A DNA stretch of 64,000 nucleotides from Aerococcus urinaehominis (GTDB taxonomy: Bacteria; Bacillota; Bacilli; Lactobacillales; Aerococcaceae). A program made the position numbers and the translations under genes. The stretch lies in the NCBI RefSeq assembly GCF_001543245.1, contig NZ_CP014163.1, forward strand, positions 124,001-188,000, in the 5' to 3' direction. The notes beneath the pieces were generated by a model. That model ran no database searches and was not told the DNA's origin. It worked only from the letters and a program-made list of their open reading frames with translations. This document shows positions 8,322 through 18,630 of this stretch, in pieces; the first letter of the stretch is position 1, and each line of letters opens with the position of its first letter.

Positions 8322-10350
8322 ATTGCCAAAATACAAAGCGATCATTTGGTTTACGGAAGATAGGGTCTTCAGGTTTGATATCAAAAGTCTGATAAAATTC
8401 ATCTAAATTAGAGGCGGGGATATCGGTCCGGTATTTTTCTGGTGCATGCGGGTCACTGGTTAGCATCATACTGGCCATTTCTGGTCGGTAAATGGTGGCC
8501 CAGGATTTGGCATAGGCGGTGAAGAATGCTTTAAGATCATAATCTTCCTTTTGCTTCAGTGCTTCTAAGGCTACCGATAGGCCGGCATTATCAGCAATAT
8601 TTTCATCTAGGGTTAGTTTGCTATCCACTTGGCCATGTTCGGTTTGTAGCTTATCGAACTGGGCTTGAATTTTTTTAGTTCGCTCCTTAAATTTTTGATA
8701 GTCTGCCTCTTGCCACCATTGGCGCAAAGCACCTTGACTATCAAAGTCGGCCCCAGTTGTATCAAAAGCATGAGAAATTTCATGAGCAATCGTAGCGCCA
8801 ATCGCACCCATATTCTGGCTGTCACTTTGGTCCTGACTGTAATAAGGGGCTTGTAGGATACCAGCAGGCATACAAATGAGGTTTTCACTAGGAGAGTAGT
8901 AGGCATTGGTTTCATAGGCTGGCATACTCCAGTAACCTGATTCAGCAGCTTTACCGTATTGACGTAAATCATGGGCGGCCTCATCTTGGGCCATGGTTAG
9001 GGTGTTTTCCAAAAGGCTCTTGTTTGGATCTACTTTTAGCTTTTTAGTGCGGTCTTGGTAGGTTTCGGGGTAACCAATCAAGAGTTTGATATGGTCTAGC
9101 TTATCAATAGCTGCCTGACGGGTTTCGGGCGTTAGCCAGTCAATTTTTTCCAATCGTTGCTTGTAAATTTGAATCATTTCCTTGGTCATAGCTTCAACAT
9201 CTGCTTTTGCCTGGTCACCAAAGTAGTTTTTACCAAAATAAACGCCCAGAACTTCATAGAAATGCTGGTCAATTAATTGGTAGGCTGCTTCATTTTGGTC
9301 AGGGATATCGACCTGGCCTGTTTTTGCGTTACTAATTTCCTGGGCCATAGTCCGCAGGTCATCATCTAGGTAAGGCGCTGCCTTGACCGCAAAAGTCACC
9401 AACATCCAGGCTTTCATTTCTTGGAAATTATCAGGGTTAACTAGCTGGTTGAAATCGGCAAAATATTGACTATCAGTCACATTAGCGGCATCAACCTTGG
9501 TATCAAGCATGCCCTCAGCGGTCTTGATTAAATCAAGCGTGCTGGTGGTCTTAGCTAATGCCTTGGGGTCGGCCTCTTTTAATTGGTCTTTGAGCGAGCG
9601 GCGCTGGTCAGAGGGGGTTAGGTGGCTAGCGATTTTTTGGTCATAAGCCAAGGCTTGATTGACTAGTTTTTTGGCCTCTTTTTTAGTGTAACCCATCTTA
9701 ATGAGGATTTTTTGGGCCTGGTCCTGGTAAGTTTTAAGGATTTGCTGGCCCTGGGAATCTTTAGCTTGGTCTTGGTAAAGGCCTGTGTCAGGTAGAATCG
9801 TTTGCGGAGCGATTAAACGCAGCTGGTTGGTAGTTGGGTCTTGCAAGCTGGCTCCGGACGTGATGGCAAAGGGGAGGTCGATACCTGAATCAATCCACTG
9901 GGGCAAGTCTTTTTTGAAATCATCAAAGGATTTTAGCTGGTTGATTTTTTCCAGGTAGGGCTTAGCTGGTTGGCTGCCATCTTGATTACGGCGGTCAAAA
10001 TCTCTCGCTTGCTGGTAGTATTTAACCATGGTTTCCTCTTCAGGTGTACTGGTCTTAATCGTTCCTTTGGCTAATTTGACCAAGTCTTCATGAAGGATTT
10101 TTTTATTTTGTTGGTCTACATCCGTACTCACACCCGCCATAAAATTATCATCAGCAATGGTCTTCCCTTTTAAATAATCCTGGTTAACCGCATCATATAA
10201 GCTAGTTTTGACCGGGTTTTGCTTGTTATTTTGCTTAGATTGACTCTGACTGGTTGGTTTATCTGGTTTGGCTTGGACCAGGGCGGGTAGGGTAACTTGA
10301 CTTAATAGACTAAGAGATAGTCCTAATATGATTGCTTTCTTTAATTTCAT
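8320..10350 (-). CDS. pepO: Secreted M13-family zinc endopeptidase (PepO-like)
   Basis: 676 residues, matching the M13 (neprilysin/PepO) family length. Residues 1-28 are a signal peptide with probable cleavage after VQA, so unlike the cytosolic lactococcal PepO this one is exported. The zinc site is HEISH at 523-527 followed by ENIAD near 582, and the NAYYSPSENLICMPAG substrate-groove segment lies shortly before. It should cleave oligopeptides outside the cell. It is a single gene with its own promoter region upstream of 10350. Streptococcal homologues cleave host peptides; whether this one does is unknown. Confidence 0.88.
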   Translation of the reverse strand: MKLKKAIILGLSLSLLSQVTLPALVQAKPDKPTSQSQSKQNNKQNPVKTSLYDAVNQDYLKGKTIADDNFMAGVSTDVDQQNKKILHEDLVKLAKGTIKTSTPEEETMVKYYQQARDFDRRNQDGSQPAKPYLEKINQLKSFDDFKKDLPQWIDSGIDLPFAITSGASLQDPTTNQLRLIAPQTILPDTGLYQDQAKDSQGQQILKTYQDQAQKILIKMGYTKKEAKKLVNQALAYDQKIASHLTPSDQRRSLKDQLKEADPKALAKTTSTLDLIKTAEGMLDTKVDAANVTDSQYFADFNQLVNPDNFQEMKAWMLVTFAVKAAPYLDDDLRTMAQEISNAKTGQVDIPDQNEAAYQLIDQHFYEVLGVYFGKNYFGDQAKADVEAMTKEMIQIYKQRLEKIDWLTPETRQAAIDKLDHIKLLIGYPETYQDRTKKLKVDPNKSLLENTLTMAQDEAAHDLRQYGKAAESGYWSMPAYETNAYYSPSENLICMPAGILQAPYYSQDQSDSQNMGAIGATIAHEISHAFDTTGADFDSQGALRQWWQEADYQKFKERTKKIQAQFDKLQTEHGQVDSKLTLDENIADNAGLSVALEALKQKEDYDLKAFFTAYAKSWATIYRPEMASMMLTSDPHAPEKYRTDIPASNLDEFYQTFDIKPEDPIFRKPNDRFVFWQ

Positions 10351-10631
10351 GGCATACTCACTCTCTAATTTTTAATCTGAGCTTGATTATAAACACTTTT
10401 GTTCTTAAATCTATAAGAGAGTGGTTAAGAAGTCCCTAAGAAATTTTAAAATCATAAATTTTGCGAGATTTTCTAGTTGCCCAGCCCGACTCAGGAGTGC
10501 GTCTGCACCATAATCTGGATAACTTTATCTGGTCAAGGACTATCTTACTAGCACGAGTACAAACTGGACCTGGGTTGAGGCTAACATCAATTGCAAAATA
10601 GCATTATATTTAAATAATAACATTTAATCAT
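10351..10631. other. Intergenic region between pepO and mazE
   Basis: A divergent intergenic stretch. Apart from the mazE promoter at its right end I see no ORF, hairpin or known RNA motif. It contains a more GC-rich patch at about 10480-10600 that does not code. Confidence 0.4.
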
Positions 10632-10660
10632 TTGAATGTAATTTACTATAAATATATAAT
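10632..10660 (+). promoter_or_regulatory. SigmaA-type promoter of first mazEF pair
   Basis: TTGAAT at 10632-10637 and TATAAT at 10655-10660 are 17 bp apart. The predicted start of transcription is only about 10 bases before the mazE start codon, so the leader is very short. Confidence 0.6.
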
Positions 10661-10678
10661 AGGGATGAGGTGATAATG

Positions 10679-10909
10679 ATGTTAACTACTAAAACACGTA
10701 AGCAAGGCAACTCTGTTGTCGTGACCCTGCCAGTGGATGATGAGCATGTGATACAAACTCAAAAAGAGTATATCGTTACTTATACTGAGTCAGGATCAAT
10801 TATTCTAACGCCAATTATTGCGGACCCTTTTCAGGTTGAAGAAGAGGGCATCTATTACGAAGCAGATGTCTGGGCGGATATCAACCAAGCTGGCGAGGAA
10901 TTACTTTAA
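10679..10909 (+). CDS. mazE: MazE/AbrB-like antitoxin (pair 1)
   Basis: 76 residues from the ATG at 10679, chosen because it is 8 bases from GAGG and aligns with the start of the second mazE in this window. The N-terminus TKTRKQGNSVVVTLP is the swapped-hairpin AbrB/MazE DNA-binding fold; the acidic C-terminus should wrap the toxin and block its active site. The stop overlaps the mazF start by one base (TAATG), so the two are translationally coupled. It probably represses its own promoter together with MazF. Confidence 0.85.
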   Translation: MLTTKTRKQGNSVVVTLPVDDEHVIQTQKEYIVTYTESGSIILTPIIADPFQVEEEGIYYEADVWADINQAGEELL

Positions 10910-11256
10910 TGGCTAAGACAGTTAGAAAATACATACCGGATAAGGGTGATATTGTCTGGATTGATTTCGATCCTTCAGCTGGACATGAGATTAACAAGAG
11001 AAGACCGGGACTGGTAGTATCCCGTCGTAATTTTAATCTAGCGACACAATTTGCCGTAGTCTGCCCAATTACCTCCACATTGAAGGACTTGCCGACCCGT
11101 TACCAGCTACCAGGTGCTTTAACCACTAAAGGGCAAATTGTGATATCTCAACTCAAATCTTTAGACTTTAACCATCGACGCATCACTTTTATTGAAAAAC
11201 TACCAGCCAATGATCTCTTAGTTATTGACCAAATGTTAAAATTTATATTTTTCTAA
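10909..11256 (+). CDS. mazF: MazF/PemK-like mRNA interferase toxin (pair 1)
   Basis: 115 residues. The PemK/MazF fold is seen in GDIVWIDFDPSAGHEINKRRPGLVVS at about 13-38, including the conserved RP and the loop that binds RNA, and in the CPITST segment near residue 50. Family members are sequence-specific endoribonucleases that cut mRNA. It is coupled to mazE by a one-base overlap. It resembles the toxin at 22058-22432 in the same motifs (NKRRP, VCPITST), so the window carries two related but diverged modules. Confidence 0.87.
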   Translation: MAKTVRKYIPDKGDIVWIDFDPSAGHEINKRRPGLVVSRRNFNLATQFAVVCPITSTLKDLPTRYQLPGALTTKGQIVISQLKSLDFNHRRITFIEKLPANDLLVIDQMLKFIFF

Positions 11257-11276
11257 GTTTTAGTTATATAAATGTA

Positions 11277-11291
11277 TTGAAATCGCTTTAA
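11277..11291 (+). promoter_or_regulatory. cre site (CcpA) upstream of gldA
   Basis: TTGAAATCGCTTTAA matches 14 of 15 positions of the cre consensus WTGNAANCGNWNNCW. It lies 73 bp before the gldA start, which fits carbon-catabolite repression of glycerol use. Confidence 0.55.
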
Positions 11292-11363
11292 ATTATGAGT
11301 TGAATTTGTTAAAATATCAGTCAGTAATAGTTATTTATTTCACAAATTTAGGAGGTCATCATA

Positions 11364-12464
11364 ATGACAACTGCTTTCCGTTCACCTAGCCGTTATATCC
11401 AGGGTAAAAATGTTTTCCAATCAGCCCATGAATATATTGGTGATTTGGGCGACAAGGTGTTAATTTTAGCTGATGATTTTGTTTGGGATTTAACGGGTAA
11501 GGACATTGAAGCCAACTTGACCGAGCATGACATCAAGGTTTGCCATGTGCCATTTAATGGGGAAGCCTCAAACAGCGAGATTGACCGGGTGGCCAAAATC
11601 GGTGAGGAAGAAGCATCCAATGTCGTAATCGGGCTCGGTGGTGGTAAGGCCATTGATGCGGCTAAGGCCATTGCTGATAAACTAGGCGCTAGCGTTGCCA
11701 TTCTACCGACCATCGCTTCTACTGATGCGCCATGTTCGGCCTTGTCAGTTATTTATTCAGATGAGGGTGTCTTTGAATCTTATTTATTCTACGATAAAAA
11801 CCCTGATTTAGTCTTATTGGACAGCCAAATCATTGCCCAGGCACCGACACGCTTACTAGCGTCTGGGATCGCTGATGCTATGGCGACCTGGGTAGAAGCC
11901 CGGGCAGTTATCGAAGCCAATGGCGACACCATGGCTGGTGGCAAACCTACTCTAGCAGCTGGCGCAATCGCGAAACAATGTGAACAAGTTTTATTTGAAA
12001 ATGCCAAGGCTGCCATGGCCGCTAACCAGGCTCAAGTGGTGACACCAGCCTTAGAAGCAATTATTGAAGCTAATACCTTATTATCCGGCCTCGGCTTTGA
12101 AGCGGGCGGGTTAGCAGCAGCCCATGCCATTCACAATGGCTTTACTGCAGTTTCTGGTGACATCCATCATCTGACCCACGGTGAAAAGGTGGCTTTTGGT
12201 ACCTTGACCCAGCTATTCCTAGAGAACCGTGACCAGGCTGAAATTGACCGCTATATCGAACTTTATCAAGCATTAGCTTTACCAACCACCTTAGCAGAAA
12301 TGAAGCTGGATACGGCGACACCTGAGGAACTTCTAGAAATTGGCGACTTGGCAACTGCTGAAGGCGAAACCATCCATCAAATGGCGCGGACCTATACGGG
12401 CGATGACATTCGCTCAGCCTTCCTAGCTGTCGATGATTATGTTAGAAACTACTACAAAGGCTAA
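11364..12464 (+). CDS. gldA: Glycerol dehydrogenase
   Basis: 366 residues of the iron-containing/zinc polyol dehydrogenase family, oxidising glycerol to dihydroxyacetone with NAD+. The dinucleotide site is [11 protein letters not shown] at 92-102. Metal ligands are D171 (ASGIADAMA), H254 (AAAHAIHNG) and H272 (HLTHGEK), as in GldA. A strong AGGAGG lies 8 bases before the ATG and a cre-like site lies upstream. No dihydroxyacetone kinase gene is in the window, so the rest of the pathway must be elsewhere. The gene ends at its own terminator. Confidence 0.9.
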   Translation: MTTAFRSPSRYIQGKNVFQSAHEYIGDLGDKVLILADDFVWDLTGKDIEANLTEHDIKVCHVPFNGEASNSEIDRVAKIGEEEASNVVIGLGGGKAIDAAKAIADKLGASVAILPTIASTDAPCSALSVIYSDEGVFESYLFYDKNPDLVLLDSQIIAQAPTRLLASGIADAMATWVEARAVIEANGDTMAGGKPTLAAGAIAKQCEQVLFENAKAAMAANQAQVVTPALEAIIEANTLLSGLGFEAGGLAAAHAIHNGFTAVSGDIHHLTHGEKVAFGTLTQLFLENRDQAEIDRYIELYQALALPTTLAEMKLDTATPEELLEIGDLATAEGETIHQMARTYTGDDIRSAFLAVDDYVRNYYKG

Positions 12465-12487
12465 TGTTTAAATATCATGAGACCCTG

Positions 12488-12515
12488 ACCACCTGGCCCA
12501 GCCAGGTGGTTTTTT
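12488..12515 (+). terminator. Intrinsic terminator of gldA
   Basis: ACCACCTGGC and GCCAGGTGGT arms flank a 3-nt loop, followed by TTTTT. Confidence 0.9.
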
Positions 12516-12689
12516 ATGTTCATAATGCTTTTATACTAAGTAGGTTTGGTGGATGATATCTATCACTTATGATCGCCTATATATCATAGTTTTAGACTAT
12601 GTTTATTAATTGTTTATCGATATTTTTCTTTTGTCCAGACTGGCACTATACTAGCTTTAACAAAGCAACTAGTAATAGGGGGAGACATT

Positions 12690-13886
12690 ATGACAAACTA
12701 TTCTAAACATTTTTTAACTGTAGGCTCTTTACTACGTGACCCAGAATTATTAAGCTACCGCAAGGAAATCGAAGGTCGCGATGATATTACTTATCCATTT
12801 TACGACGATATTCCAGGCTACAAGGCTGTTGAAGACCGGGCCGTAGCTGATGCCCTACACCAACAACTGGCGCATGGTTTAACTGAGGTTTCTGATGGGG
12901 AACAAGGTCGGTCGCTCTGGCATTTAGACTTTGCCTGGGGCCTGGATGGTGTCCGCCGTTATATTAATGACATCGGCTACTTCTTCCATGATGACGGTGA
13001 AACTGGTGCCTGCAAGTCTTTTGAAACCCGCAAGGATATCGGTCTGGCCGTAGATGGCAAACTTTCAGGCAAAAATCATGCCTTTATTGACCAGTATAAA
13101 CGGCTTCAAGAGCTCTTTAGCCAAGAAGAAAACAAGGACTTTGCCCAACTGAAGTTCACCATTCCAGCCCCGGCCCATTTATATGCAGAGTTTTTAGCTA
13201 ATGAAGCCATCGGGCCTGATAAGTATTACAGTGACCACCAAGTCTTTTTAACTGATCTCGTAGCTGCCTACAAGGAATTTATCAGCGAATATGCCGCACT
13301 GGGCGTGAAAATTATCCAAATTGATGATTGTATTTGGTCAATTTTTGCCGGAGATGGGGAAGAGAATGCTAACCTATCAACACTAGATTTAGATGGTGAC
13401 AAGCGTGACCAGTTGGCCCAAGACTTTATCCGGGTCAATAATGAAGTGGCTGACTATGCCCATGAACTTGGTTTGAAAGTCTATGGTCACAACTGCCGAG
13501 GAAACTATGCCTCTCGGTCAAATGCAGAGGGCACTTATGAGGAAATTGCCAAGTATTTCTTAGCCCAATTACACTATGACCGATTCTACCTAGAATGGGA
13601 TGATGAGCGGGCAGGGTCACTAGCAGCCCTCGCTGTCTTTAAAGACCGGCCAGAAGTTGAAGTGGTTGTGGGTGCCTTATCTTCTAAGAGTGCCGATTTA
13701 GATGATCCTGAGCGCGCGCTAGCCCTCTTAGAAGAAGCCAGCCAATATATTGACAAGGACAAGCTCTATCTCAGCCACCAATGTGGTTTCGCCTCTTGTG
13801 ACTGCGGCAATGAGTTGACGGCGGATAATCAATGGGCCAAGATTGACCAAGGCCATGAAATTGCCTACCAATTCTTCAATGAATAA
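12690..13886 (+). CDS. MetE-like (UROD/MetE fold) methyltransferase, YxjG/YxjH type
   Basis: 398 residues matching only the C-terminal catalytic barrel of cobalamin-independent methionine synthase, as in Bacillus YxjG/YxjH. The candidate zinc ligands are present: HNC near residue 268, an acidic EWDDE near 302 and the cysteine cluster HQCGFASCDCG near 363. It should transfer a methyl group to a thiol such as homocysteine; the methyl donor is unknown because the folate-binding N-terminal half of MetE is absent. A purine-rich site (AGGGGGAG) precedes the ATG. No S-box or T-box leader is visible. Confidence 0.8.
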   Translation: MTNYSKHFLTVGSLLRDPELLSYRKEIEGRDDITYPFYDDIPGYKAVEDRAVADALHQQLAHGLTEVSDGEQGRSLWHLDFAWGLDGVRRYINDIGYFFHDDGETGACKSFETRKDIGLAVDGKLSGKNHAFIDQYKRLQELFSQEENKDFAQLKFTIPAPAHLYAEFLANEAIGPDKYYSDHQVFLTDLVAAYKEFISEYAALGVKIIQIDDCIWSIFAGDGEENANLSTLDLDGDKRDQLAQDFIRVNNEVADYAHELGLKVYGHNCRGNYASRSNAEGTYEEIAKYFLAQLHYDRFYLEWDDERAGSLAALAVFKDRPEVEVVVGALSSKSADLDDPERALALLEEASQYIDKDKLYLSHQCGFASCDCGNELTADNQWAKIDQGHEIAYQFFNE

Positions 13887-13899
13887 ATTCAAACGATAA

Positions 13900-13946
13900 A
13901 ACCCCCCCGCCATGCTAGTGCTTTTGCACTGACTTGGCGGGGGGTT
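13900..13946. terminator. Bidirectional intrinsic terminator
   Basis: AACCCCCCCGCCA and TGGCGGGGGGTT arms lie between the convergent MetE-like and epimerase genes. Confidence 0.8.
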
Positions 13947-13964
13947 ATTGGTTTCATGTTGTTA

Positions 13965-14932
13965 TTAATCGGTTTCGGCTAGGGTTTCCTTGATGACTGC
14001 CTGACCATTTTCAGGGATGAGCTGCAGGGTCTTAATGCTTTCTTCTGGATCAAGACTTAGATCTAAAGAATTGAGATAACCTGATACGGCTATAGGCATG
14101 CCGTGTTCTAAGCCCTGATCATAACTGGCCTGGTCGAGGGCTTCAAGTTGGGATTTTTGATCAACATAAGGTACAACCTCTAGTCGGGTCGTTTTAACTT
14201 GACCAAGGGCCTCTAAGGTCCATAGTAGGTACTGCTGGTCAGAGTGTTGACCAGTGGCGCAGGCATAACAAGTCCGGTGGTCAGCTAGTTCAAGAGCTGA
14301 AATTGCAGCCTGACCAACTTGTTTTGCAGTAATATAAGGGTGAACGCCGGTTGCAGCGGGATAGTAGTCTTGGCCTCTTACAACATCGGTAAACATTTTC
14401 CAAAGAGGAATTTTACCTGGCATAGTGCCATAAATCCGCGGTAGACGCAGAACGGAGACGGCCATCTGGTCATAGCCCTCAGCCATAGCAACTTGTTCTT
14501 GGAGCAGGCGGGTATTAACATAGGGATATTGTTGGATACCGATTTCTGGTCGATCTTGGGCTACTTGACTATAGTAGGAACCAAAGACGACAAATGAAGT
14601 TACCCCAGCCTGGCGGGCCAAACGAGCAAGACGTTGAGTTGGTAAGACATTCTGTTCATAGAAGAATTTATGGGCTGGATACTGCGGCACAATTCGCTCA
14701 TCAACCCCACCTGCATAGATAAAACCTTGGCAGTCTGCCAAGATATTGATGATTTCTTGGTCACTCATTTTAAATAAATCAGCTTGGATAAATTCAAAAT
14801 GGTCAGGTTGGACAAGTTCAGGGTGTAGGGGATTGATATCAACTGTTTTTACTTGGTAGCCTTTGGCATCAGCAGCCACCAGCGCTTGATAACCTAGATA
14901 GCCAGCGCCACCTAATACAAATATTTTTTCAT
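13965..14932 (-). pseudogene. NAD-dependent epimerase/dehydratase with frameshift at the start (A6 tract)
   Basis: The intact frame covers about 304 residues from 14879 and belongs to the extended short-chain dehydrogenase (epimerase) family, with YYSQV and RLPRIYG segments. It lacks an N-terminus. In the same frame upstream, codons give the missing Rossmann motif VLGGAGYLG, but no start codon. The only ATG with a ribosome site (TAAGGAGG, 14932) is out of frame by one base: ATG is followed by six A where seven would give MKKIFVLGG. As read, translation stops after six codons. This is a recent frameshift, a slippage-controlled gene, or a sequencing indel. Confidence 0.75.
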
Positions 14933-14949
14933 GTTAGTGCCTCCTTAGT

Positions 14950-15196
14950 AAAGCGGTTACTTATAGGTCAATTATAACCTATATAGCGAGTGCAGCCTAG
15001 CAAGTTAAATATCGGCATTCACAGCTAATTTTCATTTAATTTATTTTTTAATAGAGAATAAGAAGCTGTCAGCCTTACTATGAATGAAGGAAAATCACGC
15101 CATAACAAAGACCAATATTTGCTTAACTTTACTTTAAGCCAAGCCCAAATCAACAACTCGGCGGCACACTGATTTAGGACCAAATAAAATTTCCTC
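14950..15196. other. Intergenic region upstream of codBA
   Basis: Between the divergent epimerase and codB genes. No ORF or clear structure is seen here before the codB promoter. Confidence 0.4.
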
Positions 15197-15224
15197 TTTA
15201 CATTAAAAATATTTGATGTAAAAT
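15197..15224 (+). promoter_or_regulatory. Predicted promoter of codBA
   Basis: TTTACA at 15197-15202 and TAAAAT at 15219-15224 are 16 bp apart. Transcription would start near 15231, about 20 bases before the PyrR-type hairpin, leaving a leader of about 130 nt. Confidence 0.5.
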
Positions 15225-15246
15225 AGCTATCAGCGAATATCTTTAA

Positions 15247-15268
15247 TTTTATCCCGTGAGATAAAAAA
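15247..15268 (+). promoter_or_regulatory. PyrR-binding RNA hairpin in the codBA leader
   Basis: The RNA would contain UAUCCCGUGAGAUA inside a UUUUAUC...GAUAAAA stem. The known PyrR binding loop is ARUCCNGNGAGGYU. The invariant UCCNGNGAG core is intact and the differing stem bases are compensated pairs (U-A for A-U and U-A for U-G). It lies in the leader of the cytosine permease/deaminase pair, and pyrR itself is the next gene downstream. The leader also has alternative pairings (AGATAG with CTATCT, AACCT with the AGGTT at the ribosome site), which may make it a translational or transcriptional switch; that part is inference. Confidence 0.65.
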
Positions 15269-15360
15269 GATAGTGGACACGTTTATAAGCAGCAGCGAGC
15301 CTGCGCTAATGTTGAGTGAACCTATCTGGATATCGCAATACATTAGTGGAGGTTTTTTGT

Positions 15361-16659
15361 GTGCCAAAAAATAAGTTTCAAACCAGTAATCCGACCCTGG
15401 CATCAGGGCAAGCGAGCTTGGACCAGCTAACCAGCCTGGACCAGCCAGTAAAAATTCCTGGCGTCTTGTCAGCTAACCAACAAAAGCAAGGTTTCTGGCA
15501 AATTTTTATGATTATGATGGGCTTTACCTTCTTCTCACCAAGTATGATCGCTGGGGGACAGTTGGGTTTGGGTCTAAATCTCAAAGACTTTGTCCTAGCC
15601 GTTTGCCTAGGGAATTTATTCCTCTGTCTTTATACTGGCCTCTTAGGTTTTATTGGCCAAAAGACTGGCATGACCTTGGATGGTTTAGCTATGAAGGCTT
15701 TTGGGGCTAGGGGATCACTTTTGCCATCATTTATTATCGGGATGACCCAAATGGGGTGGACCGGTGTTGGTCTGGCCATGTTTGCCCTGCCAGTCGCTAG
15801 CTATTTGGGGCTTAATCCTTATCTTTTAGTCATTATTTTCGGCTTCTTAGTGACGGTAACTACCCTGTACGGCGTTAAGGGATTAGCTGTTTTAGGCAGC
15901 GTGGCCGTGCCAGCGATTTTCTGCCTAGGATCTTATTCGACTTTTGTCTCAGTGCAGGCAGTAGGTGGCGTTAGCCAATTATTTGCTAGCCAGCCATTAC
16001 AGCCACTAAGTCTGTCAGCGGCCTTGTCAATTGTAATTGGTAACTTTATCTCAGGGGGCACCTCAACACCGAACTTTGCCCGCCATGGTCAAAAAGCTTG
16101 GTCAACCCTCGTGCCAACTGCCTTTGCCTTTTTCTTTGGTAATATTATGATGTTTGTCTTTGGTGCAGCTGGGGCAGGGGCCTTTGGTAAGGCAGATATC
16201 TTCGATGTCCTCATTATGCAAGGACTAGCTATTCCTGGTATTTTATCGCTAGGTTTTAATATTTGGACCACCAATAATAATGGTCTATACACTTCAGCTT
16301 TGTCATTTTCAAATATCAGTAAAAAGTCACTGAAGTTATCGACAATTTTGATGGGGCTGGCGGCGACCTGCCTGTCAATCTTCCTTTATAACCACTTTAT
16401 TAATTACTTGTCTCTATTGGGAGCGATGATTCCACCGATTGGGGGCATCATTATCTGTGATTTCTTCCTTGATCGGGCTAAATACCAAGATGATCAAGTC
16501 AGCCAGACCTTGGCTTGGGAGGCACTTGTTGCCTTATTGGTTGGTGTTTTAGCTGGTCATTTCATGCAGGCCGGTATCGCCAGCTTGAACAGTTTATTTG
16601 CTGCTGTAGTTACTTATCTGGTTTTAAAACAAGTAGGAGGCAACCAGGATGCTAATTAA
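15361..16659 (+). CDS. codB: Cytosine/purine permease (CodB-like)
   Basis: 432 residues from the GTG at 15361, which lies 8 bases after GGAGG; the frame extends to 15316 but that part is the leader RNA. The protein has about 12 membrane segments and belongs to the NCS1 cytosine permease family ([17 protein letters not shown], the [15 protein letters not shown] segment and the [11 protein letters not shown] helix). It should import cytosine by proton or sodium symport. The codA start lies 11 bp inside its 3' end (ATG at 16649), so transport and deamination are translationally coupled. The leader carries a PyrR-type hairpin. Confidence 0.88.
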   Translation: MPKNKFQTSNPTLASGQASLDQLTSLDQPVKIPGVLSANQQKQGFWQIFMIMMGFTFFSPSMIAGGQLGLGLNLKDFVLAVCLGNLFLCLYTGLLGFIGQKTGMTLDGLAMKAFGARGSLLPSFIIGMTQMGWTGVGLAMFALPVASYLGLNPYLLVIIFGFLVTVTTLYGVKGLAVLGSVAVPAIFCLGSYSTFVSVQAVGGVSQLFASQPLQPLSLSAALSIVIGNFISGGTSTPNFARHGQKAWSTLVPTAFAFFFGNIMMFVFGAAGAGAFGKADIFDVLIMQGLAIPGILSLGFNIWTTNNNGLYTSALSFSNISKKSLKLSTILMGLAATCLSIFLYNHFINYLSLLGAMIPPIGGIIICDFFLDRAKYQDDQVSQTLAWEALVALLVGVLAGHFMQAGIASLNSLFAAVVTYLVLKQVGGNQDAN

Positions 16660-17884
16660 GAATGTACGAATTGAAAATGCTGAAGCAAGCCAAGATATTC
16701 GGATTGCAGATGGTTTATTTAAAGAAATTGGTCCTAATTTAACCGGCCAAGCTGGTGAAGAGGTGATTGATGGTCAGGGGAAATTAGCTCTACCACCTTT
16801 TATCGAATCACATATTCATCTAGATTCCTGCTTAACAGCTGGTCAACCTAAATGGAATGAGTCTGGGACCTTATTTGAAGGGATTGAAACCTGGGCCTTG
16901 AGAAAACAAAGCCTAGACAAGGCCGATATTAAAGACCGGGTCAACCGGTTAGTCCGTATGCAGGCGGCCAATGGTATCCAGTTTGTGCGTACCCACGTTG
17001 ATGTGACCGACCCTAAGTTGGTTGCCCTAGAGGCCTTGCTAGAACTTAAAGAAGACCTAGCTGGCCTGGTGGATATTCAAATCACTGCCTTCCCACAAGA
17101 GGGGATTCACAGCTTCCCAAATGGTAAGGAACTACTAGAGCAAGCAGTTAAACTAGGAGCAGACGTGGTTGGGGCCATCCCGCATTATGAGTTTACCCGT
17201 GAATACAGTGTAGAATCCTTACGTTTTGCCATGGACTTGGCCGAAAAATATGACAAATTGGTCGATGTCCATTGTGACGAAATCGATGACGGCCAATCCC
17301 GTGGTCTAGAAACCCTGGCTTGCTTAGCCTACGAAAGTGGGCTAAAAGACCGGGTAACCGCCTCGCACACCACTGCTATGGGGAGCTACAACAACGCCTA
17401 TGTGGTTAAGTTAATGCGACTCTTAAAATTAGCTGATATCAATTTTATTGCTAACCCATTAGTTAATATCCACCTGCAAGGGCGCTTGGATACCTATCCT
17501 AAACGTCGGGGGCTCACCCGGGTTAAGGAACTACTAGCAAACGGCAATAATGTTGCCTTTGGTCATGATGATGTCTTTGACCCATGGTATCCACTAGGAG
17601 ACGGTAATCCGTTAGAGGTTATCCATATGGGCCTCCACGTGGGACAATTAATGGGCTACCAAGAGATTATGGATAGCTACAAGTTCTCTACCCATGCTGC
17701 CGCTAAGTGCCTCTATATTCAAGATGACTACGGCATTGAAGTCGGTAAGCCAGCTAATTTAATTATTATGAATAACGATAACTTCTACAAGGCGTTAAAT
17801 GAACGCTCAGAGGTACTATACTCAATCCGTAATGGCAGGGTAATAGCTAAGACCCAGCCTAAAGTGAAAGACGTCCTATTTTAG
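16649..17884 (+). CDS. codA: Cytosine deaminase
   Basis: 411 residues of the amidohydrolase family, converting cytosine to uracil and ammonia. The metal ligands match E. coli CodA: HIH at 55-57, H208 (VDVHCDE, with E211 as the proton shuttle), H240 (TASHTT) and D307 ([10 protein letters not shown]). An AGGAGG site within the end of codB precedes the ATG. Together with codB it salvages exogenous cytosine into the uracil pool, which explains control by a uracil-nucleotide sensor such as PyrR. Confidence 0.93.
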   Translation: MLIKNVRIENAEASQDIRIADGLFKEIGPNLTGQAGEEVIDGQGKLALPPFIESHIHLDSCLTAGQPKWNESGTLFEGIETWALRKQSLDKADIKDRVNRLVRMQAANGIQFVRTHVDVTDPKLVALEALLELKEDLAGLVDIQITAFPQEGIHSFPNGKELLEQAVKLGADVVGAIPHYEFTREYSVESLRFAMDLAEKYDKLVDVHCDEIDDGQSRGLETLACLAYESGLKDRVTASHTTAMGSYNNAYVVKLMRLLKLADINFIANPLVNIHLQGRLDTYPKRRGLTRVKELLANGNNVAFGHDDVFDPWYPLGDGNPLEVIHMGLHVGQLMGYQEIMDSYKFSTHAAAKCLYIQDDYGIEVGKPANLIIMNNDNFYKALNERSEVLYSIRNGRVIAKTQPKVKDVLF

Positions 17885-17890
17885 TCCTGA

Positions 17891-17917
17891 TGGCCCGCCT
17901 TGAGCGGGTCATTTTTA
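17891..17917 (+). terminator. Intrinsic terminator after codA
   Basis: TGGCCCGC and GCGGGTCA arms flank a 5-nt loop with a following TTTTT. Confidence 0.75.
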
Positions 17918-17970
17918 ACTTTAGTAGAGCTTGATGATATAATAGTTTTAATGATAGTTTTTCATGATAG

Positions 17971-18534
<564 letters not shown>

Positions 18535-18630
18535 GTACCCTGTAAGCCTTATCTCTAGCATCTCATTTGATTCTTCTTTAAAATAGAAACTAGCCAATTG
18601 TAACATTACCAAGCTAAAGGAGGACTTTAT

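Noticed and set aside
12516-12689. S-box or T-box leader before the MetE-like gene
   Set aside because: No S-box core and no T-box GGTGG bulge; only a plain promoter region.
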